64,000 nucleotides of DNA from Cylicocyclus nassatus (Eukaryota > Nematoda > Chromadorea > Rhabditida > Strongylidae): assembly GCA_958299035.1 (NCBI GenBank), contig CATQJL010000190.1, forward strand, positions 1 through 64,000, read 5' to 3'. Below are positions 39,054-51,900 of the stretch, in pieces. Numbering within the stretch: position 1 is the stretch's first letter; the number at the start of each line of letters is the position of its first letter. A model generated the notes under the pieces. That model made no database searches and had not been told where the DNA came from. It worked only from the letters and a program-made list of their open reading frames with translations. Both the position numbers and the translations under genes were made by a program.

Positions 39054-42000
39054 AATGAGTGTCAAGGCCCACGTGTGCGTGTCAAGGCCTACGAGTGAGT
39101 GTCAAGGCCCACGAGTGCGTGTCAAGGCCTACGAGTGCGTGTCAAGGCCTACGAGTGAGTGTCAAGGCCCACGAGTGCGTGTCAAGGCCTACAAATGCGT
39201 GTCAAGGCCCACGAGTGCGTGTCAAGGCCTACGAATGCGTGTCAAGGCCCACGAGTGCGTGTCAAGGCCTACGAGTGAGTGTCAAGGCCCACGAGTGCGT
39301 GTCAAGGCCTACGAGTGCGTGTCAAGGCCTACGAGTGAGTGTCAAGGCCCACGAGTGCGTGTCAAGGCCTACGAGTGCGTGTCAAGGCCTAAGAATGCGT
39401 GTCAAGGCCTATGAGTGCGTGTCAAGGCCTACGAATGCGTGTCAAGGCCCACGAATGAGTATCAAGGCCTACGAGTGCGTGTCAAGGCCTACGAGTGCGT
39501 GTCAAGGTAAGTGTCAAGGCCTATGAATGCGTGTCAAGGCCTACGAGTGCGTGTCAAGGCCTACGAGTGCGTGTCAAGGCCTACGAATAAGTGTCAAGGC
39601 CTACGAGTGCGTGTCAAGGCCTACGAATGAGTGTCAAGGCCTACGAGTGCGTGTCAAGGCCTACGAGTGCGTGTCAAGGCCTACGAATAAGTGTCAAGGC
39701 CTATGAATGCGTGTCAAGGCCTACGAGTGCGTGTCAAGGCCTACGAATGCGTGTCAAGGCCCACGAGTGCGTGTCAAGGCCTACGAGTGAGTGTCAAGGC
39801 CCACGAGTGCGTGTCAAGGGCTACGAGTGCGTGTCAAGGCCTACGAGTGAGTGTCAAGGCCCACGAGTGCGTGTCAAGGCCTACGAGTGCGTGTCAAGGC
39901 CTATGAATGCGTGTTAAGGCCCACGAATGAGTGTCAAGGCCCACGAATGAGTGTCAAGGCCTACGAATGAGTGTCAAGGCCTACGAGTGCGTGTCAAGGC
40001 CCACGAATGAGTATCAAGGCCTACGAGTGCGTGTCAAGGCCTACGAGTGCGTGTCAAGGTAAGTGTCAAGGCCTATGAATGCGTGTCAAGGCCTACGAGT
40101 GCGTGTCAAGGCCTACGAGTGCGTGTCAAGGCCTACGAATGCGTGTCAAGGCCCACGAGTGCGTGTCAAGGCCTACGAGTGAGTGTCAAGGCCCACGAGT
40201 GCGTGTCAAGGGCTACGAGTGCGTGTCAAGGCCTACGAGTGAGTGTCAAGGCCCACGAGTGCGTGTCAAGGCCTACGAGTGCGTGTCAAGGCCTATGAAT
40301 GCGTGTTAAGGCCCACGAATGAGTGTCAAGGCCCACGAATGAGTGTCAAGGCCTACGAATGAGTGTCAAGGCCTACGAGTGCGTGTCAAGGCCTACGAAT
40401 AAGTGTCAAGGCCTACGAGTGCGTGTCAGGCCTACGAGTGCGTGTCAAGGCCTACGAGTGAGTGTCAAGGCCCACGAGTGCGTGTCAAGGCCTACGAGTG
40501 AGTGTCAAGGCCCACGAGTGCGTGTCAAGGCCTATGAATGCGTGTCAAGGCCCACGAATGAGTGTCAAGGCCCACGAGTGCGTGTCAAGGCCTACGAGTG
40601 AGTGTCAAGGCCCACGAGTGCGTGTCAAGGCCTACGAGTGCGTGTCAAGGCCTACGAGTGAGTGTCAAGGCCCACGAGTGCGTGTCAAGGCCTACAAATG
40701 CGTGTCAAGGCCCACGAGTGCGTATCAAGGCCTACGAATGCGTGTCAAGGCCCACGAGTGCGTGTCAAGGCCTACGAGTGAGTGTCAAGGCCCAGGAGTG
40801 CGTGTCAAGGCCTACGAGTGCGTGTCAAGGCCTACGAGTGAGTGTCAAGGCCCACGAGTGCGTGTCAAGGCCTACGAGTGCGTGTCAAGGCCTAAGAATG
40901 CGTGTCAAGGCCTATGAGTGCGTGTCAAGGCCTACGAATGCGTGTCAAGGCCCACGAATGAGTATCAAGGCCTACGAGTGCGTGTCAAGGCCTACGAGTG
41001 CGTGTCAAGGTAAGTGTCAAGGCCTATGAATGCGTGTCAAGGCCTACGAGTGCGTGTCAAGGCCTACGAGTGCGTGTCAAGGCCTACGATTGCGTGTCAA
41101 GGCCTACGAGTGCGTGTCAAGGCCTACGAGTGCGGGTCAAGGCCTACGAATAAGTGTCAAGGCCTACGAGTGCGTGTCAGGCCTACGAGTGCGTGTCAAG
41201 GCCTACTAGTGCGTGTCAAGGCCTACGAGTGCGTGTCAAGGCCTACGAGTGCGTGTCAAGGCCCACGAATGAGTGTCAAGGCCTACGAATGAGTGTCAAG
41301 GCCTACGAGTGCGTGTCAAGGCCTACGAATAAGTGTCAAGGCCTACGAGTGCGTGTCAGGCCTACGAGTGCGTGTCAAGGCCTACGAGTGAGTGTCAAGG
41401 CCCACGAGTGCGTGTCAAGGCCTACGAGTGCGTGTCAAGGCCTATGAATGCGTGTCAAGGCCCACGAATGAGTGTCAAGGCCCACGAGTGCGTGTCAAGG
41501 CCTACGAGTGAGTGTCAAGGCCCACGAGTGCGTGTCAAGGCCTACGAGTGCGTGTCAAGGCCTACGAGTGAGTGTCAAGGCCCACGAGTGCGTGTCAAGG
41601 CCTACAAATGCGTGTCAAGGCCCACGAGTGCGTGTCAAGGCCCACGAGTGCGTGTCAAGGCCTACGAGTGAGTGTCAAGGCCCAGGAGTGCGTGTCAAGG
41701 CCTACGAGTGCGTGTCAAGGCCTACGAGTGCGTGTCAGGCCTACGAGTGCGTGTCAAGGCCTACGAGTGAGTGTCAAGGCCCACGAGTGCGTGTCAAGGC
41801 CTACGAGTGCGTGTCAAGGCCTATGAATGCGTGTCAAGGCCCACGAATGAGTGTCAAGGCCCACGAGTGCGTGTCAAGGCCTACGAGTGAGTGTCAAGGC
41901 CCACGAGTGCGTGTCAAGGCCTACGAGTGCGTGTCAAGGCCTACGAGTGAGTGTCAAGGCCCACGAGTGCGTGTCAAGGCCTACAAATGCGTGTCAAGGC

Positions 42001-43270
42001 CCACGAGTGCGTGTCAAGGCCCACGAGTGCGTGTCAAGGCCTACGAGTGAGTGTCAAGGCCCAGGAGTGCGTGTCAAGGCCTACGAGTGCGTGTCAAGGC
42101 CTACGAGTGAGTGTCAAGGCCCACGAGTGCGTGTCAAGGCCTACGAGTGCGTGTCAAGGCCTAAGAATGCGTGTCAAGGCCTATGAGTGCGTGTCAAGGC
42201 CTACGAATGCGTGTCAAGGCCCACGAATGAGTGTCAAGGCCTACGAGTGCGTGTCAAGGCCTACGAGTGCGTGTCAAGGTAAGTGTCAAGGCCTATGAAT
42301 GCGTGTCAAGGCCTACGAGTGCGTGTCAAGGCCTACGAGTGCGTGTCAAGGCCTACGAGTGCGTGTCAAGGCCTACGAGTGCGTGTCAAGGCCTACGAGT
42401 GCGGGTCAAGGCCTACGAATAAGTGTCAAGGCCTACGAGTGCGTGTCAAGGCCTACTAGTGCGTGTCAAGGCCTACGAGTGCGTGTCAAGGCCTACGAGT
42501 GCGTGTCAAGGCCTACGAGTGCGTGTCAAGGCCTACGAGTGAGTGTCAAGGCCCACGAGTGCGTGTCAAGGCCTACGAATAAGTGTCAAGGCCTACGAGT
42601 GCGTGTCAGGCCTACGAGTGCGTGTCAAGGCCTACGAGTGAGTGTCAAGGCCCACGAGTGCGTGTCAAGGCCTACGAGTGCGTGTCAAGGCCTATGAATG
42701 CGTGTCAAGGCCCACGAATGAGTATCAAGGCCCACGAGTGCGTGTCAAGGTCTACGAGTGAGTGTCAAGGCCCACGAGTGCGTGTCAAGGCCTACGAGTG
42801 CGTGTCAAGGCCTACGAGTGAGTGTCAAGGCCCACGAGTGCGTGTCAAGGCCTACAAATGCGTGTCAAGGCCCACGAGTGCGTGTCAAGGCCTACGAATG
42901 CGTGTCAAGGCCCACGAGTGCGTGTCAAGGCCTACGAGTGAGTGTCAAGGCCCACGAGTGCGTGTCAAGGCCTACGAGTGCGTGTCAAGGCCTAAGAATG
43001 CGTGTCAAGGCCTATGAGTGCGTGTCAAGGCCTACGAATGCGTGTCAAGGCCCACGAATGAGTATCAAGGCCTACGAGTGCGTGTCAAGGCCTACGAGTG
43101 CGTGTCAAGGTAAGTGTCAAGGCTTATGAATGCGTGTCAAGGCCTACGAGTGCGTGTCAAGGCCTACGAGTGCGTGTCAAGGCCTACGAGTGCGTGTCAA
43201 GGCCTACGAGTGAGTGTCAAGGCCCACGAGTGCGTGTCAGGCCTACGAGTGCGTGTCAAGGCCTACTAGT
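39054..43270 (+). repeat. Left subfamily domain, second segment
   Basis: Left-type markers return: GGGCTA at about 39,819 and 40,210, GTTAAGGCCC near 39,914 and 40,304, 19-bp GTCAGGCC units from about 40,430 to the last one at about 43,237, and the last ACTAGT near 43,266. The first 470 bp match about 34,186-34,658 at an offset of 4,868 bp. Most of the rest matches 34.99-38.2 kb at offsets of 5,048 and then 5,068 bp. Confidence 0.75.
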
Positions 43271-44120
43271 GCGTGTCAAGGCCTACGAATGAGTGTCAAG
43301 GCCTACGAGTGCGTGTCAAGGCCTACGAGTGCGTGTCAAGGCCTACGAATAAGTGTCAAGGCCTATGAATGCGTGTCAAGGCATGCGTGTCAAGGCCTAC
43401 GAATGAGTGTCAAGGCCTATGAATGCGTGTCAAGGCCTACGAGTGCGTGTCAAGGCCTACGAGTGCGTGTCAAGGCCTACGAGTGAGTGTCAATGCCCAC
43501 GAGTGCGTGTCAAGGCCTACGAGTGAGTGTTAAGGCCTACGAGTGCGTGTCAAGGCCTACGAGTGAGTGTCAAGGCCCACGAGTGCGTGTCAAGGCCTAC
43601 GAGTGCGTGTCAAGGCCTATGAATGCGTGTCAAGGCCTACGAATGAGTGTCAAGGCCTATGAATGCGTGTCAAGGCCTACGAGTGCGTGTCAAGGCCTAC
43701 GAGTGCGTGTCAAGGCCTACAAATGCGTGTCAAGGCCCACGAATGCGTGTCAAGGCCTACGAATGCGTGTCAAGGCCCACGAGTGCGTGTCAAGGCCTAC
43801 GAGTGAGTGTCAAGGCCCACGAGTGCGTGTCAAGGCCTACGAGTGCGTGTCAAGGCCTACGAGTGAGTGTCAATGCCCACGAGTGCGTGTCAAGGCCTAC
43901 AAATGCGTGTCAAGGCCCACGAGTGCGTGTCAAGGCCTACGAGTGAGTGTCAAGGCCCACGAGTGCGTGTCAAGGCCTACGAGTGCGTGTCAAGGCCTAC
44001 GAGTGAGTGTCAAGGCCCACGAGTGCGTGTCAAGGCCTACAAATGCGTGTCAAGGCCCACGAGTGCGTGTCAAGGCCTACGAATGCGTGTCAAGGCCCAC
44101 GAGTGCGTGTCAAGGCCTAC
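40038..44120 (+). repeat. Large duplicated block, copy 2 (about 4.08 kb)
   Basis: This is the second copy of 34,990-39,052. It carries one additional GAGTGAGTG/CCCACGAG unit near 40,500. Its 12-bp units at 41,009, 42,279 and 43,109 match those at 35,941, 37,211 and 38,042 (rounding within one base), and its 14-bp unit near 43,381 matches the one near 38,313. The near-identity over kilobases suggests a recent event, or an assembly duplication. Confidence 0.82.
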
Positions 44121-47100
44121 GAGTGAGTGTCAAGGCCCACGAGTGCGTGTCAAGGCCTATGAATGCGTGTCAAGGCCTACAAATGCGTGTCAAGGCCCAC
44201 GAGTGCGTGTCAAGGCCTACAAATGCGTGTCAAGGCCCACGAGTGCGTGTCAAGGCCTACGAGTGAGTGTCAAGGCCCACGAGTGCGTGTCAAGGCCTAC
44301 GAGTGCGTGTCAAGGCCTACGAATGAGAGTCGAGGCCTATGAATGCGTGTCAAGGCCTACGAATGCGTGTCAAGGCCCACGAATGAGTATCAAGGCCTAC
44401 GAGTGCGTGTCAAGGCCTACGAGTGCGTGTCAAGGTAAGTGTCAAGGCCTATGAATGCGTGTCAAGGCCTACGAGTGAGTGTCAAGGCCCACGAGTGCGT
44501 GTCAAGGCCTACGAGTGAGTGTCAAGGCCCACGAGTGCGTGTCAAGGCCTACGAGTGCGTGTCAAGGCCTACGAGTGAGTGTCAATGCCCACGAGTGCGT
44601 GTCAAGGCCTACAAATGCGTGTCAAGGCCCACGAGTGCGTGTCAAGGCCTACGAGTGAGTGTCAAGGCCCACGAGTGCGTGTCAAGGCCTACGAGTGCGT
44701 GTCAAGGCCTACGAGTGAGTGTCAATGCCCACGAGTGCGTGTCAAGGCCTACAAATGCGTGTCAAGGCCCACGAGTGCGTGCCAAGGCCTACGAGTGAGT
44801 GTCAAGGCCCACGAGTGCGTGTCAAGGCCTACGAGTGCGTGTCAAGGCCTACGAGTGAGTGTCAAGGCCCACGAGTGCGTGTCAAGGCCTACAAATGCGT
44901 GTCAAGGCCCACGAGTGCGTGTCAAGGCCTACGAATGCGTGTCAAGGCCCACGAGTGCGTGTCAAGGCCTACGAGTGAGTGTCAAGGCCCACGAGTGCGT
45001 GTCAAGGCCTACGAGTGCGTGTCAAGGCCTACGAGTGAGTGTCAAGGCCCACGAGTGCGTGTCAAGGCCTACAAATGCGTGTCAAGGCCCACGAGTGCGT
45101 GTCAAGGCCTACGAATGCGTGTCAAGGCCTACGAGTGCGTGTCAAGGCCTACGAATGAGTGTCAAGGCCTACGAGTGCGTGTCAAGGCCCACGAGCGCGT
45201 GTCAAGGCCTACAAATGCGTGTCAAGGCCCACGAGTGCGTGTCAAGGCCTACGAGTGCGTGTCAAGGCCTACGAATGCGTGTCAAGGCCTACGAGTGCGT
45301 GTCAAGGCCTACGAATGAGTGTCAAGGCCTACGAGTGCGTGTCAAGGCCTACGAGTGCGTGTCAAGGCCTACGAATAAGTGTCAAGGCCTATGAATGCGT
45401 GTCAAGGCATGCGTGTCAAGGCCTACGAATGAGTGTCAAGGCCTATGAATGCGTGTCAAGGCCTACGAGTGCGTGTCAAGGCCTACGAGTGCGTGTCAAG
45501 GCCTACGAGTGAGTGTCAATGCCCACGAGTGCGTGTCAAGGCCTACAAATGCGTGTCAAGGCCCACGAGTGCGTGTCAAGGCCTACGAGTGAGTGTCAAG
45601 GCCCACGAGTGCGTGTCAAGGCCTACAAATGCGTGTCAAGGCCCACGAGTGCGTGTCAAGGCCTACGAGTGAGTGTCAAGGCCCACGAGTGCGTGTCAAG
45701 GCCTACGAGTGCGTGTCAAGGCCTACGAGTGAGTGTCAAGGCCCACGAGTGCGTGTCAAGGCCTACAAATGCGTGTCAAGGCCCACGAGTGCGTGTCAAG
45801 GCCTACGAATGCGTGTCAAGGCCCACGAGTGCGTGTCAAGGCCTACGAGTGAGTGTCAAGGCCCACGAGTGCGTGTCAAGGCCTATGAATGCGTGTCAAG
45901 GCCTACAAATGCGTGTCAAGGCCCACGAGTGCGTGTCAAGGCCTACAAATGCGTGTCAAGGCCCACGAGTGCGTGTCAAGGCCTACGAGTGAGTGTCAAG
46001 GCCCACGAGTGCGTGTCAAGGCCTACGAGTGCGTGTCAAGGCCTACGAATGAGAGTCGAGGCCTATGAATGCGTGTCAAGGCCTACGAATGCGTGTCAAG
46101 GCCCACGAATGAGTATCAAGGCCTACGAGTGCGTGTCAAGGCCTACGAGTGCGTGTCAAGGTAAGTGTCAAGGCCTATGAATGCGTGTCAAGGCCTACGA
46201 GTGAGTGTCAAGGCCCACGAGTGCGTGTCAAGGCCTACGAGTGAGTGTCAAGGCCCACGAGTGCGTGTCAAGGCCTACGAGTGCGTGTCAAGGCCTACGA
46301 GTGAGTGTCAATGCCCACGAGTGCGTGTCAAGGCCTACAAATGCGTGTCAAGGCCCACGAGTGCGTGTCAAGGCCTACGAGTGAGTGTCAAGGCCCACGA
46401 GTGCGTGTCAAGGCCTACGAGTGCGTGTCAAGGCCTACGAGTGAGTGTCAATGCCCACGAGTGCGTGTCAAGGCCTACAAATGCGTGTCAAGGCCCACGA
46501 GTGCGTGCCAAGGCCTACGAGTGAGTGTCAAGGCCCACGAGTGCGTGTCAAGGCCTACGAGTGCGTGTCAAGGCCTACGAGTGAGTGTCAAGGCCCACGA
46601 GTGCGTGTCAAGGCCTACAAATGCGTGTCAAGGCCCACGAGTGCGTGTCAAGGCCTACGAATGCGTGTCAAGGCCCACGAGTGCGTGTCAAGGCCTACGA
46701 GTGAGTGTCAAGGCCCACGAGTGCGTGTCAAGGCCTACGAGTGCGTGTCAAGGCCTACGAGTGCGTGTCAAGGCCTACGAGTGCGTGTCAAGGCCTACGA
46801 GTGAGTGTCAAGGCCCACGAGTGCGTGTCAAGGCCTACAAATGCGTGTCAAGGCCCACGAGTGCGTGTCAAGGCCTACGAATGCGTGTCAAGGCCTACGA
46901 GTGCGTGTCAAGGCCTACGAATGAGTGTCAAGGCCTACGAGTGCGTGTCAAGGCCCACGAGTGCGTGTCAAGGCCTACAAATGCGTGTCAAGGCCCACGA
47001 GTGCGTGTCAAGGCCTACGAGTGCGTGTCAAGGCCTACGAATGCGTGTCAAGGCCTACGAGTGCGTGTCAAGGCCTACGAATGAGTGTCAAGGCCTACGA

Positions 47101-48950
47101 GTGCGTGTCAAGGCCTACGAGTGCGTGTCAAGGCCTACGAATAAGTGTCAAGGCCTATGAATGCGTGTCAAGGCATGCGTGTCAAGGCCTACGAATGAGT
47201 GTCAAGGCCTATGAATGCGTGTCAAGGCCTACGAGTGCGTGTCAAGGCCTACGAGTGCGTGTCAAGGCCTACGAGTGAGTGTCAATGCCCACGAGTGCGT
47301 GTCAAGGCCTACAAATGCGTGTCAAGGCCCACGAGTGCGTGTCAAGGCCTACGAATGCGTGTCAAGGCCTACGAGTGAGTGTCAAGGCCCACGAGTGCGT
47401 GTCAAGGCCTACGAGTGCGTGTCAAGGCCTACGAGTGAGTGTCAAGGCCCACGAGTGCGTGTCAAGGCCTACAAATGCGTGTCAAGGCCCACGAGTGCGT
47501 GTCAAGGCCTACGAATGCGTGTCAAGGCCCACGAGTGCGTGTCAAGGCCTACGAGTGAGTGTCAAGGCCTACGAATAAGTGTCAAGGCCTATGAATGCGT
47601 GTCAAGGCATGCGTGTCAAGGCCTACGAATGAGTGTCAAGGCCTATGAATGCGTGTCAAGGCCTACGAGTGCGTGTCAAGGCCTACGAGTGCGTGTCAAG
47701 GCCTACGAATAAGTGTCAAGGCCTATGAATGCGTGTCAAGGCATGCGTGTCAAGGCCTACGAATGAGTGTCAAGGCCTATGAATGCGTGTCAAGGCCTAC
47801 GAGTGCGTGTCAAGGCCTACGAGTGAGTGTCAAGGCCCACGAGTGCGTGTCAAGGCCTACAAATGCGTGTCAAGGCCCACGAGTGCGTGTCAAGGCCTAC
47901 AAATGCGTGTCAAGGCCCACGAGTGCGTGTCAAGGCCTACGAGTGAGTGTCAAGGCCCACGAGTGCGTGTCAAGGCCTACGAGTGCGTGTCAAGGCCTAC
48001 GAATGAGAGTCGAGGCCTATGAATGCGTGTCAAGGCCTACGAATGCGTGTCAAGGCCCACGAATGAGTATCAAGGCCTACGAGTGCGTGTCAAGGCCTAC
48101 GAGTGCGTGTCAAGGTAAGTGTCAAGGCCTATGAATGCGTGTCAAGGCCTACGAGTGAGTGTCAAGGCCCACGAGTGCGTGTCAAGGCCTACGAGTGAGT
48201 GTCAAGGCCCACGAGTGCGTGTCAAGGCCTACGAGTGCGTGTCAAGGCCTACGAGTGAGTGTCAATGCCCACGAGTGCGTGTCAAGGCCTACAAATGCGT
48301 GTCAAGGCCCACGAGTGCGTGTCAAGGCCTACGAGTGAGTGTCAAGGCCCACGAGTGCGTGTCAAGGCCTACGAGTGCGTGTCAAGGCCTACGAGTGAGT
48401 GTCAATGCCCACGAGTGCGTGTCAAGGCCTACAAATGCGTGTCAAGGCCCACGAGTGCGTGCCAAGGCCTACGAGTGAGTGTCAAGGCCCACGAGTGCGT
48501 GTCAAGGCCTACGAGTGCGTGTCAAGGCCTACGAGTGAGTGTCAAGGCCCACGAGTGCGTGTCAAGGCCTACAAATGCGTGTCAAGGCCCACGAGTGCGT
48601 GTCAAGGCCTACGAATGCGTGTCAAGGCCCACGAGTGCGTGTCAAGGCCTACGAGTGAGTGTCAAGGCCCACGAGTGCGTGTCAAGGCCTACGAGTGCGT
48701 GTCAAGGCCTACGAGTGCGTGTCAAGGCCTACGAGTGCGTGTCAAGGCCTACGAGTGAGTGTCAAGGCCCACGAGTGCGTGTCAAGGCCTACAAATGCGT
48801 GTCAAGGCCCACGAGTGCGTGTCAAGGCCTACGAATGCGTGTCAAGGCCTACGAGTGCGTGTCAAGGCCTACGAATGAGTGTCAAGGCCTACGAGTGCGT
48901 GTCAAGGCCCACGAGTGCGTGTCAAGGCCTACAAATGCGTGTCAAGGCCC
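43880..48950 (+). repeat. Three related blocks, periods about 1.73 and 1.95 kb
   Basis: About 43,880-45,030 matches 45,606-46,756 (offset 1,726), and matching resumes at offset 1,766 to about 45,520/47,285. About 46,020-46,980 matches 47,974-48,934 (offset 1,954). All three blocks share GAGAGTCGAGG, two CAATGCCC units 140 bp apart and the rare GTGCGTGCCAAGG change (44,779, 46,505 and 48,459). One GAGCGCGTG change near 45,195 is private to the first block. Confidence 0.75.
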
Positions 48951-51900
48951 ACGAGTGCGTGTCAAGGCCTACGAATGCGTGTCAAGGCCTACGAGTGCGT
49001 GTCAAGGCCTACGAATGAGTGTCAAGGCCTACGAGTGCGTGTCAAGGCCTACGAGTGCGTGTCAAGGCCTACGAATAAGTGTCAAGGCCTATGAATGCGT
49101 GTCAAGGCATGCGTGTCAAGGCCTACGAATGAGTGTCAAGGCCTATGAATGCGTGTCAAGGCCTACGAGTGCGTGTCAAGGCCTACGAGTGCGTGTCAAG
49201 GCCTACGAGTGAGTGTCAATGCCCACGAGTGCGTGTCAAGGCCTACAAATGCGTGTCAAGGCCCACGAGTGCGTGTCAAGGCCTACGAGTGAGTGTCAAG
49301 GCCCACGAGTGCGTGTCAAGGCCTACGAGTGCGTGTCAAGGCCTACGAGTGAGTGTCAAGGCCCACGAGTGCGTGTCAAGGCCTACAAATGCGTGTCAAG
49401 GCCCACGAGTGCGTGTCAAGGCCTACGAATGCGTGTCAAGGCCCACGAGTGCGTGTCAAGGCCTACGAGTGAGTGTCAAGGCCCACGAGTGCGTGTCAAG
49501 GCCTACGAGTGCGTGTCAAGGCCTACGAGTGAGTGTCAAGGCCCACGAGTGCGTGTCAAGGCCTACAAATGCGTGTCAAGGCCCACGAGTGCGTGTCAAG
49601 GCCTACGAATGCGTGTCAAGGTAAGTGTCAAGGCCTATGAATGCGTGTCAAGGCCTACGAGTGCGTGTCAAGGTCTACGAATGAGAGTCAAGGCCTACAA
49701 ATGCGTGTCAAGGCCCACGAGTGCGTGTCAAGGCCTACGAATGCGTGTCAAGGCCCACGAGTGCGTGTCAAGGCCTACGAGTGCGTCTCAAGGCCTACGA
49801 GTGCGTGTCAAGGCCCACGAGTGAGTGTCAAGGCCCACGAGTGAGTGTCAAGGCCCACGAGTGCGTGTCAAGGCCTACGAATAAGTGTCAAGGCCTACGA
49901 GTGCGTGTCAAGGTAAGTGTCAAGGCCTATGAATGCGTGTCAAGGCCTACGAGTGCGTGTCAAGGCCTACGAGTGCTTGTCAAGGCCTACGAGTGCGTGT
50001 CAAGGCCTACGAATAAGTGTCAAGGCCTATGAATGCGTGTCAAGGCCTACGAGTGCGTGTCAAGGCCTACGAATGCGTGTCAAGGCCTACGAGTGCGTGT
50101 CAAGGCCTACGAGTGCGTGTCAAGGCCTACGAGTGAGTGTCAAGGCCTACGAGTGCGTGTCAAGGCCCACGAGTGCGTGTCAAGGCCTACGAGTGCGTGT
50201 CAAGGCCTATGAATGCGTGTCAAGGCCTACGAATGAGTGTCAAGGCCTATGAATGCGTGTCAAGGCCTACGAGTGCGTGTCAAGGCCTACGAGTGCGTGT
50301 CAAGGCCTACAAATGCGTGTCAAGGCCCACGAATGCGTGTCAAGGCCTACGAATGCGTGTCAAGGCCTACGAATGCGTGTCAAGGCCCACGAGTGAGTGT
50401 CAAGGCCCACGAGTGCGTGTCAAGGCCTACGAGTGCGTGTCAAGGCCTACGAGTGAGTGTCAATGCCCACGAGTGCGTGTCAAGGCCTACAAATGCGTGT
50501 CAAGGCCCACGAGTGCGTGTCAAGGCCTACGAGTGAGTGTCAAGGCCCACGAGTGCGTGTCAAGGCCTACGAGTGCGTGTCAAGGCCTACGAGTGAGTGT
50601 CAAGGCCCACGAGTGCGCGTCAAGGCCTACAAATGCGTGTCAAGGCCCACGAGTGCGTGTCAAGGCCTACGAATGCGTGTCAAGGCCCACGAGTGCGTGT
50701 CAAGGCCTACGAGTGAGTGTCAAGGCCCACGAGTGCGTGTCAAGGCCTACGAGTGCGTGTCAAGGCCTACGAGTGCGTGTCAAGGCCTACGAGTGAGTGT
50801 CAATGCCCACGAGTGCGTGTCAAGGCCTACAAATGCGTGTCAAGGCCCACGAGTGCGTGTCAAGGCCTACGAGTGAGTGTCAAGGCCCACGAGTGCGTGT
50901 CAAGGCCTACGAGTGCGTGTCAAGGCCTACGAGTGAGTGTCAAGGCCCACGAGTGCGTGTCAAGGCCTACAAATGCGTGTCAAGGCCCACGAGTGCGTGT
51001 CAAGGCCTACGAATGCGTGTCAAGGCCCACGAGTGCGTGTCAAGGCCTACGAGTGAGTGTCAAGGCCCACGAGTGCGTGTCAAGGCCTACGAGTGCGTGT
51101 CAAGGCCTACGAGTGAGTGTCAAGGCCCACGAGTGCGTGTCAAGGCCTACGAGTGCGTGTCAAGGCCCACGAGTGAGTGTCAAGGCCCACGAGTGAGTGT
51201 CAAGGCCCACGAGTGCGTGTCAAGGCCTACGAATAAGTGTCAAGGCCTACGAGTGCGTGTCAAGGTAAGTGTCAAGGCCTATGAATGCGTGTCAAGGCCT
51301 ACGAGTGCGTGTCAAGGCCTACGAGTGCTTGTCAAGGCCTACGAGTGCGTGTCAAGGCCTACGAATAAGTGTCAAGGTAAGTGTCAAGGCCTATGAATGC
51401 GTGTCAAGGCCTACGAGTGCGTGTCAAGGTCTACGAATGAGAGTCAAGGCCTACAAATGCGTGTCAAGGCCCACGAGTGCGTGTCAAGGCCTACGAATGC
51501 GTGTCAAGGCCCACGAGTGCGTGTCAAGGCCTACGAGTGAGTGTCAAGGCCCACGAGTGCGTGTCAAGGCCTACGAGTGCGTGTCAAGGCCTACGAGTGC
51601 GTGTCAAGGCCCACGAGTGAGTGTCAAGGCCCACGAGTGAGTGTCAAGGCCCACGAGTGCGTGTCAAGGCCTACGAATAAGTGTCAAGGCCTACGAGTGC
51701 GTGTCAAGGTAAGTGTCAAGGCCTATGAATGCGTGTCAAGGCCTACGAGTGCGTGTCAAGGCCTACGAGTGCTTGTCAAGGCCTACGAGTGCGTGTCAAG
51801 GCCTACGAATAAGTGTCAAGGCCTATGAATGCGTGTCAAGGCCTACGAGTGCGTGTCAAGGCCTATGAATGCGTGTCAAGGCCTACGAGTGCGTGTCAAG

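Larger units (their letters stand above)
1356..43240 (+). repeat. Recurrent 19-bp unit lacking one A (GTGTCAGGCC)
   Basis: One A of the core AAGG is missing, giving GTGTCAGGCC. The unit is confined to the left-type segments: first near 1,362, then in most left-type blocks, last near 43,237. It usually follows a GAATAAGTG unit by one unit, so it has been copied as part of a fixed local haplotype rather than arising many times. It explains why many block periods are not multiples of 20 (for example 379, 739 and 1,461). Confidence 0.85.
38305..49114 (+). repeat. Recurrent 14-bp unit carrying GCATGC (7 copies)
   Basis: The unit GTGTCAAGGCATGC is the TATGAATGC variant lacking 6 bp (CTATGA, unit positions 11-16). 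Copies lie near 38,313, 43,381, 45,408, 47,173, 47,608, 47,741 and 49,108. Each is preceded by a TATGAATGCG unit and followed by a GAATGAGTG unit. The deletion creates an SphI site (GCATGC) that I saw nowhere else in the window. The first two copies are 5,068 bp apart, in step with the large duplication. Confidence 0.87.
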
